A stretch of 64,000 nucleotides of DNA from the NCBI GenBank assembly GCA_964548275.1, contig CAZJQI010000019.1, forward strand, positions 1 through 64,000, given 5' to 3'. The DNA comes from JAUVUV01 sp964548275. Its GTDB lineage: Bacteria > Gemmatimonadota > Glassbacteria > GWA2-58-10. This document shows, piece after piece, positions 52,356 through 59,975 of this stretch. The notes under the pieces are model-generated. The model saw nothing but the letters and a program-made list of their open reading frames with translations, was not told the origin of the DNA and did no database searches. Position numbers and translations under genes: made by a program. Position 1 is the stretch's first letter, and every line of letters begins with the position of its first letter.

Positions 52356-53902
52356 CTCCATTAATCGTTATCGCGGCCTATCTGGCTGTCACGTTCAGTA
52401 TCGGCACCTTCGCCTGGTGGCGCGGCAGGGTCACAGCGGATGATTATTACATCTCGGCGCGAAGCCAGGGCTATGTTGTCACCGCGCTGGCGATCATGGC
52501 CACCTTTTTCAGCGCGTTCGCCATGCTCGGCGCTCCGGGCATGCTCTACAAGGGCGGGATCGGTTTCGTGTTTTTCATGCTCAACGTGCCGATCTGCGGC
52601 GCGCTGATCTGGATTATCGGCAGGCCTCTGTGGAGGCTGGGCAAGCGCCACGGCTATATCACGCCCAGCGACATGATCGCGGATTATTTCACCAGCGATA
52701 AATTGAGAGTGCTGATTGCCCTGCTCGGCATAGTTTACATAATCCCTTACGCGGTTCTTCAGTTCAAGGGCGGGGGCTACCTTTTCGAGGTGATCACCCG
52801 CAACAGTGATGTCCACCTGGGATTTTTCACTCTCTCCGGCGGCAGGATTTCTTTAGGCCCGGTCTCCACCAGCACCCATGTTTTCGGCGCCCTGCTTCTG
52901 GCCTCGATCACCATGATCTACACGATCATGGGCGGGATGCGGGCCGTGTGCTGGACAGATGTTTTCCAGGGCGGCCTGTTGGTGATCGGCATGCTGGTGG
53001 GCGGGATTATCACGATCTGGAAGCTTGGCGGGGTGACCGGTCTTTTCGAGCAGGCAGCAGCAGTAAGCGACGCAGCCCACCCGGCTGGAGAGTTTATCAC
53101 CCTGCCCGGGCCTGCAAAAATGTTCCCTGTCTCGATGATTTTCACTTTCGTGCTCGTGGCCAGTTTCGGCACAATGGCCTCGCCTGGGCAGTGGATGCGC
53201 TATTACAGCGCCAAAAATCCCGACGCCCTGCGCAAGAGTATGATCATTTTCGCAGTGGTGCTCACTGCCTGCTACTTTTTCGGCACCGCGTTTATCGGCC
53301 TGGGCGGCAGGGTTTTGTTCCCCGGCCTGGAGGCGCCGGACAAGGTTTACCTGAGAATAATCGAGAGCTATCTTCCGCTCGTGCTGGCCAGTTTCTTCGT
53401 GACCACGATCATGGCCGCGGCCATGAGCACAGCCAACGGCAACCTTCACGCAATGAGCGCCCTGGTGACCAAGGACCTCTACGCCAGGTTTGTTCGCAGA
53501 AAGGCCGGCCAGCGCGAGCTGGTCTGGACCGGACGCACCGTGATCGCGCTGGCGAGCGCGGTTTCGCTGTGGATTGCCCTTCAGCCGGATATAGGCATGA
53601 TCGTGCAGATCGGGCTGCTTTCAATGGCAGTGTCCATGCAGATGTTCCCCTCCCTGATCGGCCCGTTATACTGGAAAGGAGCCACCAGGGCAGGCACTGT
53701 GTGGGGTATCCTGCTCGGGATGGCGGCCCTGCTGGTCACATTCCAGCCTGCCTGGTTCGGGATAACGGCTTTCAGCCGAAGCCCCCTGGGAATCCATTAC
53801 GGTTTCTGGGGATTCATGGTCAACGTGGCAGCCCTGTACGTGGTGAGTTTTTTTACCAAGCCGCCGCAAGAGGAGGTGCTGAGGAGGTTTCACAAGGGGT
53901 GA
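52352..53902 (+). CDS. sodium:solute symporter (SSS family)
   Basis: A 516-residue, roughly thirteen-helix sodium-coupled transporter. DYYISARSQGYVVTALAIMATFFSAFAMLGAPGMLYKGG and GGMRAVCWTDVFQGGLLVIGML fit the SSS core with the two discontinuous helices that bind sodium and substrate. It may import a sugar, organic acid or amino acid; substrate cannot be read. It is paired with the DUF3311 gene upstream and ends at a terminator shared with the SIR2-like gene. Confidence 0.92.
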   Translation: MTPLIVIAAYLAVTFSIGTFAWWRGRVTADDYYISARSQGYVVTALAIMATFFSAFAMLGAPGMLYKGGIGFVFFMLNVPICGALIWIIGRPLWRLGKRHGYITPSDMIADYFTSDKLRVLIALLGIVYIIPYAVLQFKGGGYLFEVITRNSDVHLGFFTLSGGRISLGPVSTSTHVFGALLLASITMIYTIMGGMRAVCWTDVFQGGLLVIGMLVGGIITIWKLGGVTGLFEQAAAVSDAAHPAGEFITLPGPAKMFPVSMIFTFVLVASFGTMASPGQWMRYYSAKNPDALRKSMIIFAVVLTACYFFGTAFIGLGGRVLFPGLEAPDKVYLRIIESYLPLVLASFFVTTIMAAAMSTANGNLHAMSALVTKDLYARFVRRKAGQRELVWTGRTVIALASAVSLWIALQPDIGMIVQIGLLSMAVSMQMFPSLIGPLYWKGATRAGTVWGILLGMAALLVTFQPAWFGITAFSRSPLGIHYGFWGFMVNVAALYVVSFFTKPPQEEVLRRFHKG

Positions 53903-53937
53903 GATAAAAAGCCAATAGAACTTGAAATTTTGGATAG

Positions 53938-53968
53938 AAAAAAGGGCACGATATGAAGTGCCCTTTTT
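53938..53968. terminator. bidirectional intrinsic terminator
   Basis: AAAAAGGGCAC (53939-53949) pairs perfectly with GTGCCCTTTTT (53958-53968) around an 8-base loop, between the convergent symporter and SIR2-like genes. Confidence 0.88.
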
Positions 53969-53985
53969 AACAGACATTTAATCTG

Positions 53986-55062
53986 TCAACTCCTGCCGGG
54001 AAATCGCATTTTAATATTGCTAATAGCACCTTCAAAGCCGGTAGTAATATATAGAAATCGAGCATGCGCCCCAGGGCCAAGTAGACCTCTAAAACGCTCT
54101 TCCACTCCAGAGTCTTTAGAAGGATTATACACCCAAATACGCTTCAATGTTTTCTCACTGACAGTACCTAGAGCATAGAGAAGACGAAAAAAAGCATCCA
54201 TCGGCGACAGTGAATAACCAATAATGAAAATGTGCTCAGCTTCCTCCAGTTCTTTCGTTGCCCGACTCCATACGGGTGATAGTTTTTCTTGGTAGTAAGC
54301 CTTATTCCACGTAGGAGGCACTAGTATAGGTTCTGGGGGAACGTTCATACCACAGTGTTCAAATTGGCTTAACTCTGATCCGATTTGTAATGTAACGTTT
54401 TTCTTTTCTTCCAAGTCTCTCCATTGACGCATAGAAAAATACTGATCCAACGACCATGGAACTACAGAATTACATTTATTGCAGTACGCCCAGTTTAGAG
54501 AGCCATGCAATTTTAGGAGAGGTATCCCAACGGTACTTTTTTCCGATAAACAGTAATTAGGACCCATACCGTTAACATGCAGTGCATAGTCCACCGCCAT
54601 GTCGTAGTTGAATGTAATTATCGCAACAGAATTTATTGGATGAGCCTTTTTCTGGAGGTGACAGAGCAATTCGATAAAAATTCTATAAGGTGGTGGGGGA
54701 TGGACTTTATTATTTATGACAGGAAATCTTAGAGTCCTTTCCAGAGTAACAACAATTACATCCTTCAGAGCCGCAATTATTTTATTTAGGGCAGATGGTT
54801 TCGTTCCAGGAAGCTTATTCAATATTTTGGCAAGTTCTAGGGTTGCGAATACAGATTCAATGTTTATTAAGTCAAGCTGCGCTTTTGAATGCACAGCCTG
54901 CAAAGCACCTATAGTCTTAAATACCAATTCAAATTGTTGAGCTTTGTCACCGACTTCTCCTGATTTCCAAAGATTATCGGCCACATCCAAAAAATCATTC
55001 ATCAAAGGAGCCCCGGCCTCCCGGGAAGCTCCAGCACCTAAAATAAAAACAATATTAGCCAT
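53986..55062 (-). CDS. SIR2-like domain protein in a low-GC island
   Basis: A 358-residue protein of the SIR2 (sirtuin-like) NAD-dependent fold. VFILGAGASREAGAPLM is the NAD-binding loop, IITFNYDMAVDYAL and PLLKLHGSLNWAYCNKC continue the core with a zinc-like CNKC site, and FIIGYSLSPMDAFFRLLY is the C-terminal NAD pocket strand. Bacterial standalone SIR2-like proteins often act in phage defence as NADases, but no partner or DNA-binding domain is present here, so defence is only a possibility. The gene is AT-rich and unlike its neighbours. A repeat lies just upstream of the start. Confidence 0.78.
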   Translation of the reverse strand: MANIVFILGAGASREAGAPLMNDFLDVADNLWKSGEVGDKAQQFELVFKTIGALQAVHSKAQLDLINIESVFATLELAKILNKLPGTKPSALNKIIAALKDVIVVTLERTLRFPVINNKVHPPPPYRIFIELLCHLQKKAHPINSVAIITFNYDMAVDYALHVNGMGPNYCLSEKSTVGIPLLKLHGSLNWAYCNKCNSVVPWSLDQYFSMRQWRDLEEKKNVTLQIGSELSQFEHCGMNVPPEPILVPPTWNKAYYQEKLSPVWSRATKELEEAEHIFIIGYSLSPMDAFFRLLYALGTVSEKTLKRIWVYNPSKDSGVEERFRGLLGPGAHARFLYITTGFEGAISNIKMRFPGRS

Positions 55063-55111
55063 GAGTTATCTCTTTGTCGGTTAATTTATGATTTTTATAT
55101 GTTCTTTTTTC

Positions 55112-55169
55112 CTTCCATATCCAACCGTTAATCATTTATTCTCAAAGTGGAGGGGTTTTCTCAAAGTGG
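55112..55169. repeat. island repeat copy A
   Basis: Copy A contains CCAACCG, then ATTCTCAAAGTGGAGGGG and a second CTCAAAGTGG. It starts 50 bp upstream of the SIR2-like gene start and overlaps the end of the SH3-like gene. Copies B (55511-55565) and C (56063-56093) share the CTCAAA-GTTTT core. Confidence 0.65.
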
Positions 55170-55499
55170 CTTAACAAATTCCATTGGCACCCAGCCTGCC
55201 CTGCCCTTATGCTTTCCTTCAAGAATTCTCACTTTACGCCTTGCGAAACTGCGATCAATCACCAGGACCTTGGTATTGTTTTCCACAGGAAACCATTTCC
55301 CCTGGATCATCAGCTCTGCCTGTCCATATTTATCTTTAGACACAAATGCTTGGACCGTCTCTTCCAGTGCCTGCTCGCTTACCGCTACCGGCAGATCTAA
55401 ACTGCCTTCACTATATAGCCTTCCCTCTTTACCAACAGAAACCGAGCTCTCTGGCGTTGCGCAGGATATATAAGAGAGTATTATTAAAATAAAAGCCAA
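55161..55499 (-). CDS. SH3-like lipoprotein
   Basis: A 112-residue small lipoprotein with a lipobox (AFILIILSYISC) and a C-terminal bacterial SH3-like fold (WFPVENNTKVLVIDRSFARRKVRILEGKHKGRAGWVPMEFVKPL). The start is a TTG. It is AT-rich like its neighbours and sits between copies A and B of the island repeat. SH3-like domains often bind peptidoglycan or peptides; the role here is unknown. Confidence 0.65.
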   Translation of the reverse strand: MAFILIILSYISCATPESSVSVGKEGRLYSEGSLDLPVAVSEQALEETVQAFVSKDKYGQAELMIQGKWFPVENNTKVLVIDRSFARRKVRILEGKHKGRAGWVPMEFVKPL

Positions 55500-55510
55500 T
55501 CTACTAATTT

Positions 55511-55565
55511 CTTCCCCATGACCAACCGCTGGTCATTAATTCTCAAACTGGAAGAGTTTTTCTTA
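55511..55565. repeat. island repeat copy B
   Basis: Copy B (CTTCCCCATGACCAACCG, then TCATTAATTCTCAAACTGG and a GTTTTTCTT) aligns to copy A over about 50 bp with scattered changes. On the minus strand it contains a 7-bp inverted repeat (ATGACCA and TGGTCAT). It lies 12 bp upstream of the SH3-like gene start. Confidence 0.65.
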
Positions 55566-55580
55566 ATCTTTTGGGTTTTA

Positions 55581-56024
55581 TTAATACAATCTACAGATGA
55601 CATTTTTTAAAGGCAGAGCCATTCTTGAAAAGGCAATCAAAACAATCCCTATTAAAAAAAACCTATTTCTGTATTTTATAAGTTCTAATTGCCACCCAAG
55701 CAATTCATCCGCTTTTTTAAATCGTTCTTCATATTCTTCTTTTTTTTCATCGTCATCTTTCCAAATAATCAACCATTTCATTTCATCTAATTTTTTAACT
55801 GTTATATCTATTATTTTTAAGCCAATAAGCCCTGAAAAAAATAGAAAAATCCATGCTAATATTTCAAAAATGTCAATTGCTATATTAATTCCAAATTTTG
55901 TTGTCTCTATTCCTAAACCAACAATTGCAAAACTTAACGCTACAAGAAAGAAATCCATTTTTATTTCTATTTCTCTAGCTCTTATTCTTAATTCTGTATA
56001 TATATTTTCTTTATCTTTTTTCAT
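55581..56024 (-). CDS. AT-rich membrane protein, unknown
   Basis: A 147-residue protein. Hydrophobic segments at about residues 23-40 (FFLVALSFAIVGLGIE), 50-70 (IFEILAWIFLFFSGLIGLKII) and 120-140 (FFLIGIVLIAFSRMALPL) suggest three or four membrane passes, with a charged region KDDDEKKEEYEERFKKADELL between. No family is recognised. Base composition is very AT-rich. It is the first gene of the island on the minus strand, preceded by repeat copy C. Confidence 0.6.
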   Translation of the reverse strand: MKKDKENIYTELRIRAREIEIKMDFFLVALSFAIVGLGIETTKFGINIAIDIFEILAWIFLFFSGLIGLKIIDITVKKLDEMKWLIIWKDDDEKKEEYEERFKKADELLGWQLELIKYRNRFFLIGIVLIAFSRMALPLKNVICRLY

Positions 56025-56062
56025 TTCTAATTTATTAGCTCTAAAGCCAGTATTTACAAATT

Positions 56063-56093
56063 GATTCTCAAATTTGATAGGTTTTCCTCAAAC
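56063..56093. repeat. island repeat copy C (partial)
   Basis: Only the right half of the repeat is present (GATTCTCAAATTTGATAGG, then TTTTCCTCAAAC), aligning to ATTCTCAAAGTGGAGGGGTT of copy A. It lies 38 bp upstream of the start of the membrane protein gene. Confidence 0.55.
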
Positions 56094-56125
56094 TCATATT
56101 TTCCATTATTTTATTATAAACCTAA

Positions 56126-56251
56126 TCATTTAAATAAACAACCTAATATCTCATCATAATCCCTCCAATACTCCCCGAACTCGCGCACTGCCTGCACGAA
56201 CGCCAAAATATTCTCCCAGGGCACCTCAGGCTCGGGCACGTGCGCCGGGCT
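56126..56251 (-). pseudogene. C-terminal remnant of a URO-D family gene
   Basis: Read on the minus strand the frame gives PEPEVPWENILAFVQAVREF, nearly the same as the C-terminus of the intact gene at 56515 (IEPEVPWENVLSFVQAVREF), then a different tail ending CLFK. The rest of the gene is missing. It is the end of a second, tandem copy that was deleted, or of a neighbouring paralog. Confidence 0.7.
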
Positions 56252-56278
56252 AATAAAAAAAACTTCTCATGCCCCTGT

Positions 56279-56408
56279 TATAGTAATTGTCAAAAGTCCT
56301 CTCCTTTTGAAAATTCGGATCGTAGGGGCGGTTCGCGATGTTTTGTAAAGACACATGGGTGATTACAAAAATAACCTCAATAGAAAATTTATTTTGACAA
56401 CTACTATA
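56279..56408. mobile_element. 130-bp MITE-like inverted-repeat element
   Basis: The ends TATAGTAATTGTCAAAAG (56279-56296) and ATTTTGACAACTACTATA (56391-56408) are inverted copies with 16 of 18 matches. The outer TA at both sides fits the TA target duplication of IS630/Tc1-type elements. No transposase frame is inside. It carries an internal hairpin (56291-56309) and a partial palindrome (56322-56338). Confidence 0.5.
56322..56338. repeat. partial palindrome
   Basis: GTAGGGGCGGTTCGCGA is identical to the first 17 bases of the perfect 28-bp palindrome at 62697-62724. The remaining arm is absent. Confidence 0.6.
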
Positions 56409-56461
56409 TTAAACGAAAAAATCCCCCTTAGAAAAGGGGGAAACAGGGGAATGTCAAACGC

Positions 56462-56481
56462 GGGCGAGGCACGCCTCGCCC
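56462..56481. repeat. REP-like palindrome (GGGCGAGG type)
   Basis: GGGCGAGG and CCTCGCCC are perfect 8-bp arms around CACG, followed by CCTG. It differs from the copy at 22898-22917 only in the central bases. Confidence 0.75.
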
Positions 56482-56514
56482 CTGCGGGCTATTTCTGCCT
56501 GAATACCTCTACCC

Positions 56515-57591
56515 TCAATACCCTCCAAACTCCCGCACTGCCTGGACAAACGATAAAACATTCTCCCAGGGCACCTCGGGCTCGATCACATGCGCCGGGC
56601 CGATCAGGAAACCGCCCCCCTGCCCCACAGTCTCGATCCGCTCTTTGACCTCGGCCCGCACGTGCTCCACAGTACCGAAAGGCAGGGTGCTCTGCACTCC
56701 CACTGCACCCCAGAAAGAAAGCCTGTCTCCCCATTTCTTTTTAAAATCCGCAGGGTCGCAGGCCTCAGGCTGCACGGGATTGAGTATATCCACTCCGACT
56801 TCGATCAGGTCCTCCACTACCTCGGTGGGGTTACCGCAGGTGTGGTAGAAAATCAGGCCGTCCGGCTGGAAATGCCTCGCGCAGTCGATAATGGTTTTCA
56901 GGCGGGGTTTCAGAATAGAGCGCCAGAGCTCAGGTGGCATCATCATGCCCTGCTGGTTTGCGATATCATCCCCAAGCCAGAGAATGTCGTAGCGGCCGTA
57001 TTTGGCGTATGTTTCGAGCTGCCAGAGCCGCATCTCGGTGAACCGGTCCAGGAGCGCCTCGCAAGTTTGCGGCTCGGTGAGCAGCATGACCAGGAACTCC
57101 TCGATCCCGACCAGGGGCCAGGAGACCTCGAAAATGGTCTCTGCTCCCATGGCCAGGGCGCTGGCCCGGCCCCGGGAGTCGATATCCGCGATTTTCCCGG
57201 CGGTTTCGCGGTAGAGATCTAAATCCTTGTAGTTCGGAAGGGGATAGGATTTCACAGCCTCGAGAGAATGTTCGACGAGCGGAGGGACAATCTTTGTGAA
57301 ATGAAGGCCCTCGGTCTTTTCGTGAAGCACACCGTAGTGGTCGAACTCGTATTCTTTGTCTATGGGGATTCTGCCTTTGTAAAAAGTCCCGGCGAAATCG
57401 AAATCAGCGCGGGGCTCGAGCACCTCGATATATTCAACATCCGTGTCGAAATACTCGAAATGGTTGGTGCTGCCTGATTGCCTGACAAAATTGTCCCATG
57501 CCGCGCCGACAAAACCGTAGCACAGGTCGAACGGCACCCGGTCGGGAATCTCCCGCCTGAGTGCGAGATTTACGCGTTCTTTCGAGTTCAT
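56515..57591 (-). CDS. URO-D superfamily methyltransferase-like protein
   Basis: A 358-residue URO-D superfamily member (opening SKERVNLALRREIPDRVPFDLCYGFVG). It has the family pattern: ILWLGDDIANQQGMMMPPELWRSILKPRLKTIIDCARHF, FYHTCGNPTEVVEDLIEVGVDILNPVQPEACDP (the HTCG has the zinc-type His/Cys pair), WGAVGVQSTLPFGTVEHV, and GGGFLIGPAHVIEPEVPWENVLSFV. It is closer to corrinoid-type methyltransferases than to HemE. It lies 99 bp after a polysaccharide-lyase-like gene, and a damaged copy of its 3' end sits just beyond it. Confidence 0.82.
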   Translation of the reverse strand: MNSKERVNLALRREIPDRVPFDLCYGFVGAAWDNFVRQSGSTNHFEYFDTDVEYIEVLEPRADFDFAGTFYKGRIPIDKEYEFDHYGVLHEKTEGLHFTKIVPPLVEHSLEAVKSYPLPNYKDLDLYRETAGKIADIDSRGRASALAMGAETIFEVSWPLVGIEEFLVMLLTEPQTCEALLDRFTEMRLWQLETYAKYGRYDILWLGDDIANQQGMMMPPELWRSILKPRLKTIIDCARHFQPDGLIFYHTCGNPTEVVEDLIEVGVDILNPVQPEACDPADFKKKWGDRLSFWGAVGVQSTLPFGTVEHVRAEVKERIETVGQGGGFLIGPAHVIEPEVPWENVLSFVQAVREFGGY

Positions 57592-57690
57592 GATATCTTA
57601 ATCTGTCAAAATTTTTAGTATCTGCACTTTTGTATGCGAACAGAAGTGCTAAAAATAGATTGTTCGTCTCGTGCAGCCTTGAGCTTGATG

Positions 57691-59883
57691 TTATTTCTTG
57701 CGTCCGATGAAAACCACACCCGCTTCGGAGGCTTGCATCCCGCCTGTCTCATCGGGAACTAAATACTCTGGTGTAAACGCCCGTGGCAATTTACTTGCAC
57801 TTTCGGCGATTTTCTTGAGTCCGTAAATTCTACCTGGTTCGAGACCGGTTACCATGATTGATTCGTAATAGAAATGATAATCAGTAAGCCAGAGCAGCGT
57901 GTCACTTTTTGCGAAAATGATTCCTCTTTCTTTACGTTCAGGCTGCTTAATAATAATTTGCATTCTAGTATCGGATTCAGCCCTGTAAATGTTAGCCATA
58001 ACCTGTTCTTTTTCCTCGCCCATACGCGGCACATGCAGCACAGCGGCAATCTCCACCTCATCAGGCAGCCGGCCGATCATGGTGAGCGACAGCGCCCGGG
58101 TTTTCGGCCTGCCGTTAGGAAAATCCATGCTCTGTCGCTCGAAAAAGTAGCGGGTCGAGGGAAAGACTTTGCCCTTGAGGATCGGCTCACCTGTGTCTTT
58201 CAAAACCGCGGCCAGCGAATCCCCTGCTGCCTGCCATTCGGCCAGGGCCGGGTCGGTGTGAAGGAGCCACTCGTAGCGGCGGATATATCTCTTGTCGCCG
58301 TCTCTGGTCACCAGGCGGTCGCAGAGGACTATGGTTCGGGGCTTGAGATAGACCACCCGGCGCTCGAACCGGTCGAGGCCTAGCTGCTCCGGGTAGCAAG
58401 CAGTCAGGTCGGCCCTGACAAAGGCCCAGTCATTACCTGAATCAAACACAACAGACCCGGGCCGGTAGTCCGGCTGGAACATCTGGCCGTGGCCATCCAC
58501 CATCGCTGTGTTGTGGAACCTGCCGTCCCTGCCCCCGTAAGCCGGGGGAGCGAGCACGAAGCGGCCATCGGCCCAGAGGTAGATCGAACCCGCATTCTGA
58601 TGGGTGTGGGCCAGGCCGCCGGAAAGTTTCCTGTTGCCCCCCTGCCAGGCAGCGGTAGCCAGATCGCCCAGCATATGCCCCCCGGCGAAAAAGAGCACCG
58701 GGTCATTATAACTCCACCCGGCGCGCATTACAGCGCTGTCCCAGTTGGGGTAAAAAGCATCTTTCGGCAGGGTGTCATCAGGCGGCTCAGGCTCAAGGTC
58801 AGGATCGTACCAGAAAAACTGCCAGGCAAGGCCATGCACCTCTCTGGCCGCCAACGAGCGCATGTCGCTGAACGAATAAGGGGTTTCGAAGCTCGTATCG
58901 GCAGGCCCCCCGGAATCGACTCTTGCATCACGCAGGGCAAGCCACTGGACATGACTGTCCTGGTACCGCGCGGCAAGGCGCATCAGCACGTGCGCGCTTA
59001 CAGAGCCCAGGTTTCCGTAGCGCCCGGAGCGGTAGCTGTCGCCGATAAACATGTAGCTGTCATCGGGCAGCCAGTGCTGGAGCCGGACCCGGGCGGTGGC
59101 TTTCATCCAGGGATGCAGGTAAAAGTCCGGGCCGCCGGAGCGAACCAGACAGTCGAAAAACATCAGGGTGGGCGCCAGGCAATAGACCCAGTCTGCAACT
59201 CCCTCGCCCCAGTAGCCGTTCTTGCCCAGAAGGCTCATTGCGCGGGAGAGCTCGCCAACCGCGAAACCGACCAGCGTATCGGCCTGCTCATATTCGCCTT
59301 CCAGACATAGCGCGGCGATCCCCATTCCGGCCACGGGGATCCAGAAATCGTGATGAGTATATACTCCGCCCCACCAGTGGTGGTCGGCTCCGTAGCGGGC
59401 CTCCTGGAGCACCTCGATCAGCTTGGTTTTTAGTTTATTTCGAAAATCCGGCTCCAGTCCCTGGTAAAAGAAATCGTAGCCGTGGGCCAGCGAGGCGGCG
59501 AAGATACCAATATGGTAATTCCCTCCGCTTGCGGTGGGGGCGGCAAGAAGAGCCTCGAGCCATTTTTTGCCTGCGTCAAGGTACTTGCCTTCTCCAGTGA
59601 TTTGATAAAGAAAGCCGAAACAGGTGATCGTGGAAAAAGCCGCCTCGTGCAGCCGCTCGATGGTGCTGATTTCCCCGGGAGGCTCCTTTTCCAGGTTGAT
59701 CTCGCCCCAGCGCTTGAGGCGCTCAAACTGGAAAGATTTGGCTCCCGAGGCCTGAGCACGCAGAGCGGGCAGATCGCCGCTGGTGAAATAGAGATGCGGA
59801 TGTTCCCTGGCGTTTAATCCGGAAAAAAACAGTACCGAGAGGCAGACTGCCGCCAGGCAGGTTCGTAAAGCTGAGGGAGACAT
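57691..59883 (-). CDS. exported heparinase II/III or alginate-lyase-like protein
   Basis: A 730-residue exported protein with a Sec signal (LRTCLAAVCLSVLFFSGLNA). The N-terminal half has the alpha/alpha toroid style of polysaccharide lyases (HLYFTSGDLPALRAQASG, LARGY-like segments, SGGNYHIGIFAASLAHGYDFFYQGLEPDF). The C-terminal half is a beta-sandwich with the segment GGLAHTHQNAGSIYLWADGRFVLAPPAYGG, where HTHQNAG resembles the heparinase II/III-type active-site His region. It probably cleaves a uronic-acid polysaccharide. The neighbouring KDG kinase supports uronate breakdown. The start at 59883 has GAGGAGG upstream. Confidence 0.75.
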   Translation of the reverse strand: MSPSALRTCLAAVCLSVLFFSGLNAREHPHLYFTSGDLPALRAQASGAKSFQFERLKRWGEINLEKEPPGEISTIERLHEAAFSTITCFGFLYQITGEGKYLDAGKKWLEALLAAPTASGGNYHIGIFAASLAHGYDFFYQGLEPDFRNKLKTKLIEVLQEARYGADHHWWGGVYTHHDFWIPVAGMGIAALCLEGEYEQADTLVGFAVGELSRAMSLLGKNGYWGEGVADWVYCLAPTLMFFDCLVRSGGPDFYLHPWMKATARVRLQHWLPDDSYMFIGDSYRSGRYGNLGSVSAHVLMRLAARYQDSHVQWLALRDARVDSGGPADTSFETPYSFSDMRSLAAREVHGLAWQFFWYDPDLEPEPPDDTLPKDAFYPNWDSAVMRAGWSYNDPVLFFAGGHMLGDLATAAWQGGNRKLSGGLAHTHQNAGSIYLWADGRFVLAPPAYGGRDGRFHNTAMVDGHGQMFQPDYRPGSVVFDSGNDWAFVRADLTACYPEQLGLDRFERRVVYLKPRTIVLCDRLVTRDGDKRYIRRYEWLLHTDPALAEWQAAGDSLAAVLKDTGEPILKGKVFPSTRYFFERQSMDFPNGRPKTRALSLTMIGRLPDEVEIAAVLHVPRMGEEKEQVMANIYRAESDTRMQIIIKQPERKERGIIFAKSDTLLWLTDYHFYYESIMVTGLEPGRIYGLKKIAESASKLPRAFTPEYLVPDETGGMQASEAGVVFIGRKK

Positions 59884-59975
59884 TGTATAAAGCCTCCTCG
59901 CAGGTTTGCGGTGAGTCAATAATAAATAAAAGAGGGCGGCAGAAGGGCCGCCCCGAGTTTTTAGCAAACTTCGCC

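Larger units (their letters stand above)
56025..56514. other. 490-bp intergenic with remnants and small elements
   Basis: No complete gene is supported. The stretch holds repeat copy C, the 3' remnant of a URO-D gene, a MITE-like inverted-repeat element, a partial palindrome, a CCCCCTT hairpin (56423-56440) and a full palindrome. It reads as a junction where several repeat elements accumulated beside the URO-D gene. Confidence 0.7.

Noticed and set aside
53986..55062. Calling the SIR2-like gene a known anti-phage system
   Set aside because: No ThsA, DSR or Argonaute-type partner or domain is present; a SIR2-like fold alone is not enough.
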